Assembly: GCA_046347635.1 (NCBI GenBank) | Contig: JAXMFT010000007.1 | Coordinates: 177,580-241,579, forward strand | DNA length: 64,000 bases | Source: JAGVSZ01 sp019137045 | GTDB lineage: Bacteria; Pseudomonadota; Gammaproteobacteria; Burkholderiales; SG8-39 | Direction of reading: 5' to 3' | Shown here: piece after piece, positions 16,456-23,545 of the stretch | Layout: every line of letters begins with the position of its first letter | Numbering within the stretch: position 1 is the stretch's first letter | The notes under the pieces: model-generated | What the model saw: the letters and a program-made list of their open reading frames with translations, nothing else | What the model was told of the DNA's origin: nothing | The model's database searches: none | Made by a program: the position numbers and the translations under genes

Positions 16456-17480
16456 GGCACCGCGTAGGGGAGGGGGCGGAACCGCAGCGGCGCGCCTGCG
16501 GGCGACCCCAGGCGCACCGTGCTGTCCGCGGCGCTGGACGCGTGCACCACCGCGAGCACGTCGTAGCCGCCCCCGGGAGCCGGCGCGGCGTTGACGATCG
16601 CCCCGCTCGCCTGGTCGCCGAGGTCCTCGCTGTAGAGCGGATCGCCGGGCGCCGGGGCCGCGCCCTCGATGCGCGCCAGGAACATCCGGCGCTTGGTCTT
16701 GCCGCGGTACTGCGTGCGCGCCACGACTTCCTGCCCGGGATAGCACCCCTTCTCGAAGCTCACGCCCCCGATCAGCTCGAGGTTCGCCATCTGCGGCACG
16801 AGCTCGTCCTGGATGCGCGCCGTCACGAGCGGCAGGCCGTCGACGATGTCGAGCCATTCCCAGCACGGCGTTCCCACCGGCCGCAGCCTTTCCGACAGCG
16901 CGTCCCAGAGCGTCGGCGCGCGCTCGGGCGCGGCGGCGATCAGGTAGCGATCCCGCGCGCTCCGCACCACGGTCGCGCCGTCCCTGCGCGCGACTCGCCC
17001 CGCTTGCTGCGGAAGCGCGCCCGCGGCGGCGCGCAGCGCGGATTCGGCGGCTGCACCGGCGGCGCCGAGAAGGACGCATTCGTCGCTCCGGTCCGCGATG
17101 GCGACCTTCGCGCGCAGCACGAACAGGCGCAGCCGTTGCGCGATCGGACCTGCGAGGGTTCGGGAGAGCGCCAGGGCGAACCCGTCCGGCTCCCGCCACA
17201 GGACGAAGCTCGCGAGCATCCGCCCCTTGGCGGAGCAGTACGACCCGAGCGTGGCCCCGTCGGCCGCCAGCCCGGCGACGTCGCAACTCAACTGCCCCTG
17301 CAGGAAGGACTCCGCATCCGGGCCCGAGACGCCCAGGAGCGCAAGATGGGAAAGATCGGCGAGGACGCTGGCGGTCGCCGCGGCGTCCAACTCGCCAGCC
17401 GGGTCGCCGAATCGGCGCACGACGCCCTCCGCGAGCGTCGCGCCGCGACTGGAGAGGAAAGCGGACCAGCGAGGGGTCAT
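16452..17480 (-). CDS. ygfZ: Folate-binding protein YgfZ
   Basis: The 342-residue protein resembles the T-protein (GCV) fold. It contains LSHLALLGVSGPDAESFLQG, LSCDVAGL and the YgfZ signature FEKGCYPGQEVVARTQYRGK (KGCxxGQE) with the conserved Cys. YgfZ supports repair or maturation of certain iron-sulfur proteins with tetrahydrofolate, for example MiaB. It is first in the ygfZ-DUF4936-NRDE operon on the minus strand, divergent from mltG. The length is typical. Confidence 0.93.
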   Translation of the reverse strand: MTPRWSAFLSSRGATLAEGVVRRFGDPAGELDAAATASVLADLSHLALLGVSGPDAESFLQGQLSCDVAGLAADGATLGSYCSAKGRMLASFVLWREPDGFALALSRTLAGPIAQRLRLFVLRAKVAIADRSDECVLLGAAGAAAESALRAAAGALPQQAGRVARRDGATVVRSARDRYLIAAAPERAPTLWDALSERLRPVGTPCWEWLDIVDGLPLVTARIQDELVPQMANLELIGGVSFEKGCYPGQEVVARTQYRGKTKRRMFLARIEGAAPAPGDPLYSEDLGDQASGAIVNAAPAPGGGYDVLAVVHASSAADSTVRLGSPAGAPLRFRPLPYAVP

Positions 17481-17505
17481 CGACCGACGAACGAATGACG
17501 CAAGT

Positions 17506-17512
17506 TATTATA
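17506..17512. promoter_or_regulatory. Possible -10 region, ygfZ / mltG divergent promoters
   Basis: The 67-base gap between the divergent ygfZ and mltG starts contains TTATTATAG. It reads TATAAT on the minus strand (17507-17512) and TATTAT on the plus strand (17506-17511). No convincing -35 hexamer is present on either strand. Confidence 0.35.
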
Positions 17513-17547
17513 GCGACGGACCGGCCGCGACCGGTCTCCCGCCGGCA

Positions 17548-18549
17548 ATGCTCAAGCTCATCAAGTACCTGATCCTTCTTGCGATTCTCGCCGTTCTGGG
17601 CGCGGGAGCGTGGCTCTACCAGTTCGCGCGCGCGCCCCTGAGGTTGAGCGCCGAGCCGCTCGAGTTCACGGTCGCGCCGGGCAGTTCGCTGCGCGCGGCG
17701 ACGCGCCAGATCGTGCGCGCCGGCGTCGACATGCCGGAATGGGCGTTCGAAACCGTGGCGCGGGCGACGGTGAAGCCGACCGACATCAAGGCCGGGACCT
17801 ACGAATTGCGCGCCGGTGCGACGCCGCTCGATCTGCTGGGCAAGCTTACCCGGGGCGAGTTCGCGCTGTCCGACGTGAAATTCATCGAAGGCTGGACCTT
17901 CCGGCAGGTCCGCGCCGCGCTCGATGCGCACCCCCGCATCCGGCACGACACCGCCGGTCTGCCGGACGCGGACGTGCTGCGGCGCCTCGAACTGCCGATC
18001 ACTCATCCCGAAGGCTGGTTCTTCCCGGACACCTACGTCTTCCCGCGCGGGGCGAGCGACTTGGAGATCCTGCGCAGCGCCCACCGGGCCATGGAGAAGC
18101 GATTGGCGGCGGCCTGGGCGGAGCGCCAGCCCGGCATCCCGCTCGCGTCGCCGTACGAGGCGCTCATCCTCGCGTCGATCGTGGAGAAGGAGACCGGCCG
18201 GCCGCAGGACCGGCCGCTGATCGCGGCGGTGCTGCACAATCGCCTGCGCTCCGGCATGCGGCTGCAAGCGGACCCGACGGTGATCTACGGTCTCGGCCCC
18301 GCGTTCGACGGCAACATCCGCAAGCGCGACCTGCTCGCCGACACCCCCTACAACACGTACACGCGCGACGGACTGCCGCCGACGCCGATCGCGATGCCGG
18401 GACGGGCCGCGCTCGAGGCGACGCTGCGGCCGGCCGAGTCGCCGGCGCTCTACTTCGTCGCCCGGGGCGACGGATCGAGCGAGTTCTCGCGCACGCTGGA
18501 GGAGCACAATCGCGCCGTGACGAGGTACCAACGCGGGGACCGCCCGTGA
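17548..18549 (+). CDS. mltG: Endolytic peptidoglycan transglycosylase MltG
   Basis: The 333-residue protein has one N-terminal membrane segment (LIKYLILLAILAVLGAGAWLY), a LysM-like region (FTVAPGSSLRAATRQIV) and the YceG catalytic domain. Key motifs are HPEGWFFPDTYVFPRG and LILASIVEKETGRPQDRPLI with the catalytic Glu. QADPTVIYGLG and TPYNTYTRDGLPPTPIAMPG are also family hallmarks. It cleaves nascent glycan strands at the inner membrane. The stop overlaps the tmk start (GTGA). Confidence 0.95.
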   Translation: MLKLIKYLILLAILAVLGAGAWLYQFARAPLRLSAEPLEFTVAPGSSLRAATRQIVRAGVDMPEWAFETVARATVKPTDIKAGTYELRAGATPLDLLGKLTRGEFALSDVKFIEGWTFRQVRAALDAHPRIRHDTAGLPDADVLRRLELPITHPEGWFFPDTYVFPRGASDLEILRSAHRAMEKRLAAAWAERQPGIPLASPYEALILASIVEKETGRPQDRPLIAAVLHNRLRSGMRLQADPTVIYGLGPAFDGNIRKRDLLADTPYNTYTRDGLPPTPIAMPGRAALEATLRPAESPALYFVARGDGSSEFSRTLEEHNRAVTRYQRGDRP

Positions 18550-19175
18550 GCGCGATCGCGCCGGTGCGCGGCAAGTTCATCACGCTGGAGGGGCTCGACG
18601 GCGCGGGCAAGAGCACGCACCTCGAGTGGCTCGCGCACCGGCTCCGCGCCCGGCTCGGGCGCGACGTGGTCGTGACGCGGGAGCCGGGCGGGACGCCGCT
18701 CGGGGAGCGCCTGCGCGCCCTGATCCTCGCCGAACCGATGGATGCGTCCACGGAAACGCTCCTCGTCTTCGCTGCCCGGCAGCAGCACCTCGTTCAGGTC
18801 ATCCGGCCCGCCCTCGCGCGCGGCGACTGGGTGCTGTCGGACCGCTTCACCGATGCCACGTTTGCCTACCAGGGGGGAGGGCGCGGCGTTCCGGCGCAGA
18901 AACTGGCGGCCCTCGAAGCGTGGGTGCAGGAGGGCCTCCAGCCCGACCTGACGCTCTTCTTCGATGTGCCCGTCGCGGTCGGGCAGGACCGGCTCCGTGC
19001 GGGGCAGGGCGACCTCGATCGCTTCGAGCGTGAAACGGTCCCGTTTCACCAGCGCGTACGGCAGGCCTATCTCGATCGGGCCGCGCATGACCCCAAACGA
19101 ATCCGGGTGATCGATGGAACGGAGGCCATCGATGATATTCGCAAAACACTTGAGAATATAATTCCAACAGTCTGA
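18546..19175 (+). CDS. tmk: Thymidylate kinase
   Basis: The 209-residue protein has the P-loop LEGLDGAGKSTHLEWLA, the dTMP-binding TREPGGTPLGERLR and the DRF(T/S)DATFAYQGGGRGV motif typical of bacterial Tmk. It phosphorylates dTMP to dTDP. It starts with GTG inside the mltG stop and ends in a TGATG overlap with holB. The mltG-tmk-holB order is common in proteobacteria. Confidence 0.95.
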   Translation: MSAIAPVRGKFITLEGLDGAGKSTHLEWLAHRLRARLGRDVVVTREPGGTPLGERLRALILAEPMDASTETLLVFAARQQHLVQVIRPALARGDWVLSDRFTDATFAYQGGGRGVPAQKLAALEAWVQEGLQPDLTLFFDVPVAVGQDRLRAGQGDLDRFERETVPFHQRVRQAYLDRAAHDPKRIRVIDGTEAIDDIRKTLENIIPTV

Positions 19176-20191
19176 TGCATAGTGTTTTTCCTTGGCTTGA
19201 ACCAGCTTGGGGGGCACTCCGGCAGCGGCGGCATGCGCTGCCTCACGCGCTGCTCATCTGCGGGCCGTCCGGCCTCGGGAAGACGCGCCTTGCGCGCACG
19301 TTTGCGCAGGCGCTCCTGTGCGAGCGGCCGGCTCCCGGCGGGTTTCCCTGCGGGACGTGTCCGGCCTGCGGATGGTTCGACCTCGGCAACCATCCGGACT
19401 TTCGGGTGGTCGAGCCCGAGGCGCTCTCGGCGCCGGCGGTCGCGGAGGGCGAACCGGCTGCCAAGTCCGGGGCCGCGCCCAGCCGGCAGATCAAGGTCGA
19501 CCAGATCCGCGAGCTGCAGGGCTTCCTCGCGGTCGGAACCCATCGCGGGGGCGTCCGGATCATCCTGGTGCGACCGGCCGAGGCGATGAACGCCGCCACC
19601 GCCAATGCGCTGCTGAAGAGCCTCGAGGAGCCGCCGCCCGGAACGCTGTTCCTGCTCGTGTCCAGCGCACCCGACCGGCTGCTGCCGACCGTGCGCAGCC
19701 GCTGCCAGCGCATTGCCGTGGCCGCGGCCGCCCCCGAAGCGGCGCTGCCATGGCTCGTCGAACAGGGACTGCGGGATCCGGAGTCGCGGTTCCGCTTTGC
19801 CGGCCGCGCCCCGTTGGCGGCGGTCGAGGAGGACGGGGAGCCGGCCGCGGCGCGGGAGGCGCTGCTCGCGGCCCTGGCACGGCCCGGGGCCGACGCCCTC
19901 GAGCTGGCGGACGCGTGCCAGGGCGCCGCGCCGGACGCCGTCGTGGGCTGGCTGCAGAAATGGACGTACGACCTCGTCGCCGCGCGCACCGGAGGCGCGA
20001 TCCGCTACAACGTGCGGCAGGAGTCCGCAGTGCGCGCGATCGCGCGTGGGCTGCCGCGAGCGGCGCTGCTAAGATTCGAGCGCTCGCTGTCGGCCGCGCG
20101 CGCGGTTGCGCTGCACCCGCTCAACGCCCGGCTGTTCGTCGAGGAGATCTGCCTGCGCTACGCGCAGCTTCGGGAGTCGCCGCATGAATGA
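19175..20191 (+). CDS. holB: DNA polymerase III delta-prime subunit
   Basis: The 338-residue protein has an AAA+ clamp-loader N-terminus. CGPSGLGKTRLARTFAQALL is a P-loop-like segment, FPCGTCPACGWFDLGNHPDF holds the zinc Cys cluster, and NALLKSLEEPPPGTLFLLVS and LLPTVRSRCQRI are the sensor/SRC motifs. HolB is part of the clamp loader that places the beta clamp on DNA. It overlaps the pilZ gene by 8 bases at its 3' end. Confidence 0.93.
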   Translation: MHSVFPWLEPAWGALRQRRHALPHALLICGPSGLGKTRLARTFAQALLCERPAPGGFPCGTCPACGWFDLGNHPDFRVVEPEALSAPAVAEGEPAAKSGAAPSRQIKVDQIRELQGFLAVGTHRGGVRIILVRPAEAMNAATANALLKSLEEPPPGTLFLLVSSAPDRLLPTVRSRCQRIAVAAAAPEAALPWLVEQGLRDPESRFRFAGRAPLAAVEEDGEPAAAREALLAALARPGADALELADACQGAAPDAVVGWLQKWTYDLVAARTGGAIRYNVRQESAVRAIARGLPRAALLRFERSLSAARAVALHPLNARLFVEEICLRYAQLRESPHE

Positions 20192-20552
20192 CGATACCAA
20201 CGGCAAGGGAGGGGTGCGCCCGAGCGTCCTCTCGCTCACCATCTCCCAGAAGTCCGCGCTCTATGCCGCCTACATTCCCCATCTGCGGCGCGGCGGCATC
20301 TTCATCCCGACCACGAAGCGCTATCGCATCGGCGACGAAGTGTTCATGCTCCTGACGATCATGGACGACCCGAACAAGATCCCGGTCGCCGGGACCGTGG
20401 TCTGGGTCACCCCGCCCAACTGCCAGGGCAACAAGGCCCAGGGCATCGGCGTCCATTTCTCCGACGACGAGAGCGGGCATGGGGCGAAGCGGCGCATCGA
20501 AGGGTTGCTCGGCGGCCTGATGCAGTCGACCCGCTCGACCCACACCTACTGA
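20184..20552 (+). CDS. pilZ: PilZ domain protein
   Basis: The 122-residue protein fits the PilZ family of type IV pilus proteins located between holB and tatD. It contains LSLTISQKSALYAAYIPHLR, RGGIFIPTTKRYRIGDEVFM and VAGTVVWVTPPNCQGNKAQG, ending in IGVHFSDDE. As in the founding PilZ, the c-di-GMP motif RxxxR is absent, so it probably does not bind c-di-GMP and may act through protein contacts in pilus assembly. No pilus genes are in this window. Confidence 0.9.
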   Translation: MNDDTNGKGGVRPSVLSLTISQKSALYAAYIPHLRRGGIFIPTTKRYRIGDEVFMLLTIMDDPNKIPVAGTVVWVTPPNCQGNKAQGIGVHFSDDESGHGAKRRIEGLLGGLMQSTRSTHTY

Positions 20553-20556
20553 GTGA

Positions 20557-21339
20557 ATGCTGGTCGACTCCCACTGCCACCTCGACTTCGATGAGTACCG
20601 CGACCGCATCCCGGAAGTGCTTGCCGAGATGGTCGCGGCCGGGGTATCGCACGCGCTCTGCATCAGCGTCACGCTGACCGGTTTCCCGCGCGTGCGGGCG
20701 CTCGCCGAGGCGCACGAGCGGCTGTTCGCGACCGTGGGCGTGCACCCGGACTATCCCGACGAGCCGCCGCTCCCGGTCGCCGAGCTGGTGCGTCTCGCCG
20801 ACCATCCGCGCGTGCTCGCCATCGGCGAGACCGGGCTCGACTACTACCGCCTCCAGGGCGACCTGGCGTGGCAGCGCGAGCGCTTCCGCGCCCACATTCG
20901 CGCCGCGCGCGAGTGCGGCAAGCCGCTCGTCGTGCACACGCGGGCCGCAGCCGAGGACACGCTGCGCATCATGCGCGAGGAGCGGGCAGGGGACGTCGGC
21001 GGGGTCATGCACTGCTTCACCGAGACGGTCGAGGTCGCCCGCGCGGCGGTGGATCTCGGCTTCATGATCTCCTTCTCCGGCATCCTCACCTTCAGGAACG
21101 CCGAGTCGCTGCGCGCGACGGCGAAAGCGCTTCCGCTCGAACGCCTGCTGGTCGAGACCGACGCACCCTATCTTGCGCCCGTCCCGCACCGGGGCAAGAC
21201 GAACCAGCCGGCCTACGTCCGATTCGTGGCGGCGGAACTCGCCCGCGTCCGCGAGGACGCTCCGGAGACGATTACCGCCGCGACGACGGCGAACTTTGCC
21301 CGCCTGTTCCGCCCACCAGGATTAAATGTAACACATTAA
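20557..21339 (+). CDS. tatD: TatD family hydrolase (DNase)
   Basis: The 260-residue TIM-barrel metal hydrolase opens with MLVDSHCHLDFDEY (HxH metal ligands). It also has GETGLDYYRL (Glu), LVVHTRAAAEDTL, GVMHCFTE and LLVETDAPYLAPVPHRGKTN. TatD proteins are 3'-5' exonucleases linked to DNA repair. It starts 4 bases after pilZ and ends 2 bases before the ankyrin gene, so it is in the middle of a long operon. Confidence 0.95.
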   Translation: MLVDSHCHLDFDEYRDRIPEVLAEMVAAGVSHALCISVTLTGFPRVRALAEAHERLFATVGVHPDYPDEPPLPVAELVRLADHPRVLAIGETGLDYYRLQGDLAWQRERFRAHIRAARECGKPLVVHTRAAAEDTLRIMREERAGDVGGVMHCFTETVEVARAAVDLGFMISFSGILTFRNAESLRATAKALPLERLLVETDAPYLAPVPHRGKTNQPAYVRFVAAELARVREDAPETITAATTANFARLFRPPGLNVTH

Positions 21340-21341
21340 AT

Positions 21342-21980
21342 ATGCGATTTAGCACACTGATACTATTAGTATTATCTGCTGGGCATTCCCTCGCAGTAAG
21401 CGCTCAAGGGACGCTCGACGATCTCTTCAATGCGGTGCGCGTCAACGACGCGCAGGAAGTCCGCCAGTTCCTCGACCGGGGGATGGATCCCAGTTCCACC
21501 GACAAGGAAGGACAGACGCTGCTGATGTATGCCGCCCGCGAAGGCCACCTCGACATCGTGCGCCTGCTCGTCGAGCGCAAGGCGAACGTCAACGCGCGGA
21601 CGCCCTCCAACGAGACCGCCATCATGTTCGCCGCGTACAAGGGCCACGTGGCGACCGTGCGCCTGCTGCATGAGCGCGGCGCCCAGATCAATCGGGAAGG
21701 CTGGACGCCGCTGCACTACGCGGCGTTCCAGGGTCATGCGGAGGTCGCCAAGTACCTCCTGGAGAGCGGCGCCCAGGTCGATGCCAGGGCCCCGAACGGC
21801 GCGACCGCGCTGATGTTCGCTGCCCGCAACGGACACATCGAGGTCGTGCGGCTGCTCCTGGCGCGGTCCGCGGATGCGAACGCGAAGGCCGATTCCGGCG
21901 CGACCGCCCTCAAGTGGGCGCTTCAGACCCAGAACACGGTGATTGCCGACCTCCTGCGCAAGGCCGGGGCGACCGACTAG
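21342..21980 (+). CDS. Exported ankyrin-repeat protein
   Basis: The 212-residue protein has a signal peptide (MRFSTLILLVLSAGHSLAVSA) and then about five ankyrin repeats. Examples are EGQTLLMYAAREGHLDIVRL, NETAIMFAAYKGHVATVRLL, GWTPLHYAAFQGHAEVAKYL and GATALMFAARNGHIEVVRLL. It is probably periplasmic; such proteins after tatD are common in betaproteobacteria but have no assigned role. The first 40 bases of the gene are strikingly AT-rich for this genome. ATG 21342 lies 2 bases after the tatD stop. Confidence 0.87.
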   Translation: MRFSTLILLVLSAGHSLAVSAQGTLDDLFNAVRVNDAQEVRQFLDRGMDPSSTDKEGQTLLMYAAREGHLDIVRLLVERKANVNARTPSNETAIMFAAYKGHVATVRLLHERGAQINREGWTPLHYAAFQGHAEVAKYLLESGAQVDARAPNGATALMFAARNGHIEVVRLLLARSADANAKADSGATALKWALQTQNTVIADLLRKAGATD

Positions 21981-22006
21981 CGATTCCCTGGAAGTTCAGG
22001 CCCGTT

Positions 22007-22021
22007 CCGAACGAGGTTCGG
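22007..22021. terminator. Possible weak hairpin between convergent genes
   Basis: CCGAAC at 22007-22012 and GTTCGG at 22016-22021 form a 6-bp stem with a 3-base loop, between the convergent ankyrin and DUF1178 genes. No U-run follows, so it would be a weak terminator or only a processing barrier. Confidence 0.3.
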
Positions 22022-22100
22022 GTTCCATCGGATCTGCGGCCGGATAATTTTACATAATACACATTCTCGGGCTTTCCTGGATCTCAACAGGGCCCTAGGC

Positions 22101-22541
22101 TCAGTGGGTCTCGCTGCGCGGCGGGATGGGAAGCGCGACCACCGGCACACCCTCCTCGGCGAGGGCCTTGGCCTCCTGGGGCGTGGCCTGGCCTCGGATC
22201 GGGCGCGGTGGAATCTCTTCATAGTGGATGCGGCGCGCTTCCTCCGGAAAGCGACGCCCGACGTCCTCGCTGCGGGCGAGGATCTCCCGCAGGACCGAGG
22301 CCATCGTCATCTCGGCGACTGGCCCCGGCGCTGCGGGCGCAGCCGCTCGCGTCTTCTGGGGAACCGGTTCCGGCGTGGTTCCGGTTCGAATCCGGGCGCT
22401 GGGAAGCCGTCGCACGTCCGAAGTGCCGCAGAGCGGGCACGCGAGCAGGCCGACCGCCTCCTGGCGCGCAAAGTCCTCCGCCGACCCGAACCAGCCTTCG
22501 AACCGGTGTTCCGCGCTGCACGCCAGCTCGAACACGATCAT
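22101..22541 (-). CDS. DUF1178 family protein
   Basis: The 146-residue protein starts MIVFELACSAEHRFEGWFGS and continues LLACPLCGTSDVRRLPSARI. The Cys pattern (C, then CPLCG) suggests a zinc ribbon as in DUF1178. The end (EARRIHYEEIPPRPIRGQAT) is also a family hallmark. The function is unknown and it is probably cytosolic. It converges with the ankyrin gene and is divergent from the HlyD gene at 22691. Confidence 0.87.
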   Translation of the reverse strand: MIVFELACSAEHRFEGWFGSAEDFARQEAVGLLACPLCGTSDVRRLPSARIRTGTTPEPVPQKTRAAAPAAPGPVAEMTMASVLREILARSEDVGRRFPEEARRIHYEEIPPRPIRGQATPQEAKALAEEGVPVVALPIPPRSETH

Positions 22542-22690
22542 TGCGTGATTCTACGCCCGGGGTTTCGCCGGGCCGCGCGGGCGCCGCCGCCCGGCGCCCT
22601 TTTCGGGGCATTAGTCCTTTACAGTCAGCTATTTCGCCGGGAAAATTCGGCCGCAACTTGAATCTCGCTGCCCCCCGCGCCAACGCCCCG

Positions 22691-23539
22691 ATGCGAACCG
22701 GTTTCCTTCCTCTGGCCGCCGTCGCGGTTGCACTCTTCGCCCCGGCGGCGCCGGGCAGCGAGTTCGACTGCATCATCGAGGCGCGGCAGATGGTGGACAT
22801 CCGCAGCCCGGTCGAGGGGCTGATCGCGTCCCTGAACGTCGAACGGGGCGAGGCGGTCACGCGCGGCCAGGTGGTCGTCACCCTCGACTCCGGCCCGGAG
22901 CGCGCGGCGCTCGCGGTCGCGAAACAGCGGGCCGAATCGATCGGGCCGCTGAAGGCGGCGGAGGCGCGGCTCGACCTCGCGGTCAAGAAGGAGCGGCGCG
23001 CGGAGGAGCTGGCGCGCCAGAATTTCATCTCCTCGAACGCGCTCGAGGAGGCGCGCACCGAGCGCTCGCTCGCGGAGTCCGAGCTCAAGGTCGCGCGCGA
23101 GAACCAGAAAATGGCCGAGCTCGAGGTGGCGCGGGCGTCGGAGGTGCTGGGCATGCGCACCCTCCGCAGCCCGGTGAACGGCGTGGTCGTGGACCGCTAC
23201 CAGAAGCCCGGGGAGTTCGCGACCACCAGCGTGAAGGACCCGATCCTGAAGATCGCCGAGATCGACCCGCTCAACGTCGAGGTGATCCTGCCCGCCAGCC
23301 TCTACGGCCAGGTCCAGCGCGGCGATCGGGCGGAGGTGGTCCCGGAGACGCCGAAGCAGAAGTTCATGGCGCGCGTGGCCGTGGTGGACCGGGTGATCAA
23401 CGCCGCGAGCGGGACCTTCGGCGTGCGCCTCGAGCTGCCGAACGAGAAGCACCTCGTCCCGGCGGGCGCGAAGTGCAAGGTGAGGTTCCAGAAGCTCGGC
23501 GCGGAGCCGCCCGCCATCCCCGCGCGGCCCGGCGGCTGA
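22691..23539 (+). CDS. HlyD/RND-type periplasmic adaptor
   Basis: The 282-residue protein has a signal peptide (MRTGFLPLAAVAVALFAPAA). A lipoyl half (IRSPVEGLIASLNVERGEAV) precedes a coiled-coil hairpin (about 75-150, rich in A/E/K/R), the second lipoyl half (LRSPVNGVVVDRYQKPGE) and a beta-barrel (DPLNVEVILPASLYGQVQRG). It should bridge an inner-membrane pump to an outer-membrane channel. It is convergent with the SecA-like gene, with only 6 bases between their ends, and may serve the same system. No RND pump or TolC is adjacent. Confidence 0.85.
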   Translation: MRTGFLPLAAVAVALFAPAAPGSEFDCIIEARQMVDIRSPVEGLIASLNVERGEAVTRGQVVVTLDSGPERAALAVAKQRAESIGPLKAAEARLDLAVKKERRAEELARQNFISSNALEEARTERSLAESELKVARENQKMAELEVARASEVLGMRTLRSPVNGVVVDRYQKPGEFATTSVKDPILKIAEIDPLNVEVILPASLYGQVQRGDRAEVVPETPKQKFMARVAVVDRVINAASGTFGVRLELPNEKHLVPAGAKCKVRFQKLGAEPPAIPARPGG

Positions 23540-23545
23540 CGCCCC

